In this document: positions 62,919-64,000 of the stretch, piece by piece
Layout of the letters: every line of letters begins with the position of its first letter
Position numbering within the stretch: the stretch's first letter is position 1
NCBI GenBank assembly: GCA_023475025.1
Contig: JAMCWB010000051.1
Coordinates: 1-64,000, forward strand
Reading direction: 5' to 3'
DNA: 64,000 nucleotides
DNA from: Gammaproteobacteria bacterium
GTDB lineage: Bacteria > Pseudomonadota > Gammaproteobacteria > Pseudomonadales > Pseudomonadaceae
Translations under genes and position numbers: made by a program
Notes under the pieces: generated by a model
What the model saw: only the letters and a program-made list of their open reading frames with translations
What the model was told of the DNA's origin: nothing
Databases searched by the model: none

Positions 62919-64000
62919 ATGATGAAGAAGAAGCTGCTTGCGGTTGTTATCGGGGCTACCGCTGCAATGCCACTGATGGCTACGGCTGATGTATCCATTT
63001 ATGGTCGCGTGCATATGTCCCTTGATCACCTGAGTGTTGACAAGCAGAACGTGACCCGGAATGTTAACGGAAGCAATGTTCTGTTTCCGAACGAGGGTCC
63101 AAACTACTCGGAAGTGAACGTTTCCAGCAACGTATCACGTCTGGGTTTCCGTGGCAGCCGTGAAGTAGGCAACATCACTGCCTTCTTCCAGATCGAACAG
63201 CAGATCGACTTCAACGAAGGCGAGTCCAGCTTCGCTGGCCGTGACACCTTTGCCGGCCTGCGTGGCGGTTTCGGTAGCATCCGCCTGGGTCAGTTCGATA
63301 CACCCTTTAAACAAGCCCGCGGCCCGGCCAACCTCTTTGGTGATCAGGTTGGTGATATGCGCAACCTGACCCGTGTCGGCAACGCCCGTTTCGATGAGCG
63401 TACGCCCAACACCTTCCACTACCAGACGCCCGGCATGAACGGCTTCAATGCCAACATCGCCTACTCGGTGCATGAAGGCAAAACCGCTGCTGACAGTCAG
63501 GACGGTGATGCATTGAGCCTGTCGCTGACCTACAAGCAAGGTCCCATGGACGCGGCCCTGGCCTATGAAAAGTTTGAAGAAGATACCGGTCGTGGTGAGC
63601 GTGATGGTGTGCGCTTTGCCATCGGTTACAACGTGACATCTGAGTTGAAACTGGTAGGTTTCTACCAGACTGTCGATTATGACGGTGGCACGCCTGCCCA
63701 AAATGACAACCTGTCATCTGACACCTGGGGCCTGGGCGCCGACTTCAAAGTGGCGCCGAGCACCTATATCCGCGGTATGTGGCTACAGCGTGATGCCGAT
63801 GCTTCTGACAGCCAGAGCGATCTGTACGCCCTGGGTCTCGAGCATCGCCTGGATAGCGCCCTGCGTGTCTATGCCAACTACGCCTGGGTCAAGAATGATG
63901 ACAATGTAGCGCTGACCCCTTGGTCTCAAGCGCGCACTGCCACTCCGTTGGGTGGCAATGGCGAAACGGCGCGCGGTTTCTCTACCGGTATCCGTTACGA
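62919..64000 (+). CDS. Gram-negative porin (3' end outside window)
   Basis: At least 360 codons from ATG 62919 (GGAGAG upstream). The signal peptide is KKKLLAVVIGATAAMPLMATA, cut before DVSIYGRVHMSLDH, the classic porin first strand; SSNVSRLGFRGSREVGNITAFFQIEQQ, GRDTFAGLRGGFGSIRLGQFDTPFK and later alternating strands fit the 16-stranded trimeric porin family (OmpC/Omp32-like). The frame is still open at the window end. Four 11-base phased units upstream (62797-62836) weakly resemble Pho boxes. Confidence 0.92.
   Translation, partial: MMKKKLLAVVIGATAAMPLMATADVSIYGRVHMSLDHLSVDKQNVTRNVNGSNVLFPNEGPNYSEVNVSSNVSRLGFRGSREVGNITAFFQIEQQIDFNEGESSFAGRDTFAGLRGGFGSIRLGQFDTPFKQARGPANLFGDQVGDMRNLTRVGNARFDERTPNTFHYQTPGMNGFNANIAYSVHEGKTAADSQDGDALSLSLTYKQGPMDAALAYEKFEEDTGRGERDGVRFAIGYNVTSELKLVGFYQTVDYDGGTPAQNDNLSSDTWGLGADFKVAPSTYIRGMWLQRDADASDSQSDLYALGLEHRLDSALRVYANYAWVKNDDNVALTPWSQARTATPLGGNGETARGFSTGIRY

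Noticed and set aside
1-64000. CRISPR arrays, rRNA genes and complete insertion sequences
   Set aside because: No regularly spaced repeats of 25-40 bases, no rRNA sequence and no transposase were seen on either strand.

Overview
The window looks like chromosomal DNA of a gammaproteobacterium of the family Pseudomonadaceae, perhaps a marine or saline lineage such as Halopseudomonas (inferred from gene content and protein similarity to remembered Pseudomonas families; no search was run). GC is high, genes are densely packed, and blocks such as tusDCBE next to yccA and tRNA-Ser resemble the Pseudomonas arrangement.

Layout. 1-6.9 kb: a three-gene transglutaminase / circularly permuted ATP-grasp / alpha-E cluster predicted to make or modify peptides. 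6.9-13.6 kb: PBP4, an output-less Cache sensor, the deaD-tatD pair, a glutathionyl-hydroquinone reductase and a 5'-truncated lipocalin remnant. 13.6-26.4 kb: a DNA-repair glycosylase-family protein, YjdM, a DUF1853 protein, a PQQ-type sugar dehydrogenase, rimO, a GGDEF-EAL sensor, acnB, and uspE/miaE diverging around a perfect Anr/FNR box. 26.4-30.9 kb: a solute-binding protein, then a minus-strand operon ending in galE and mvaB. 30.9-36 kb: a broken exbB, an intact exbD and an 898-residue protein with a TonB-type anchor joined to LprI-like, ankyrin and GyrI-like regions in place of the TonB C-terminal domain. 36-39.6 kb: cardiolipin synthase, tusDCBE, yccA.

39.8-45.4 kb: tRNA-Ser(UGA) followed by a 5.5-kb integrated element bounded by a 15-bp direct repeat of the tRNA 3' end. 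It carries a tyrosine recombinase, a coupled small gene, an exaC-like aldehyde dehydrogenase, pqqA and pqqB. The pqq cluster stops at the att site, just after what looks like the ribosome-binding site of a lost pqqC.

45.4-51.6 kb: ordinary accessory and housekeeping genes (HMA-CDF transporter, VOC and GNAT proteins, a diguanylate cyclase, an MFS transporter). 51.8-57.6 kb: a complete selenocysteine locus. A thioredoxin-fused protein precedes a UGSC-family selenoprotein read through an in-frame UGA, then selA, selB and selC (tRNA-Sec), all on the plus strand and interspersed with REP-like palindromes. 57.6-64 kb: an acyl-CoA dehydrogenase behind a second Anr-like box, moaCDE, a DUF945 fusion, a LysE exporter and a porin cut by the window end.

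The strongest candidates for new biology are the UGSC selenoprotein with its thioredoxin-fused neighbour and the non-canonical TonB-anchored protein; the truncated pqq cargo in the tRNA-Ser element is the clearest mobile-DNA story.
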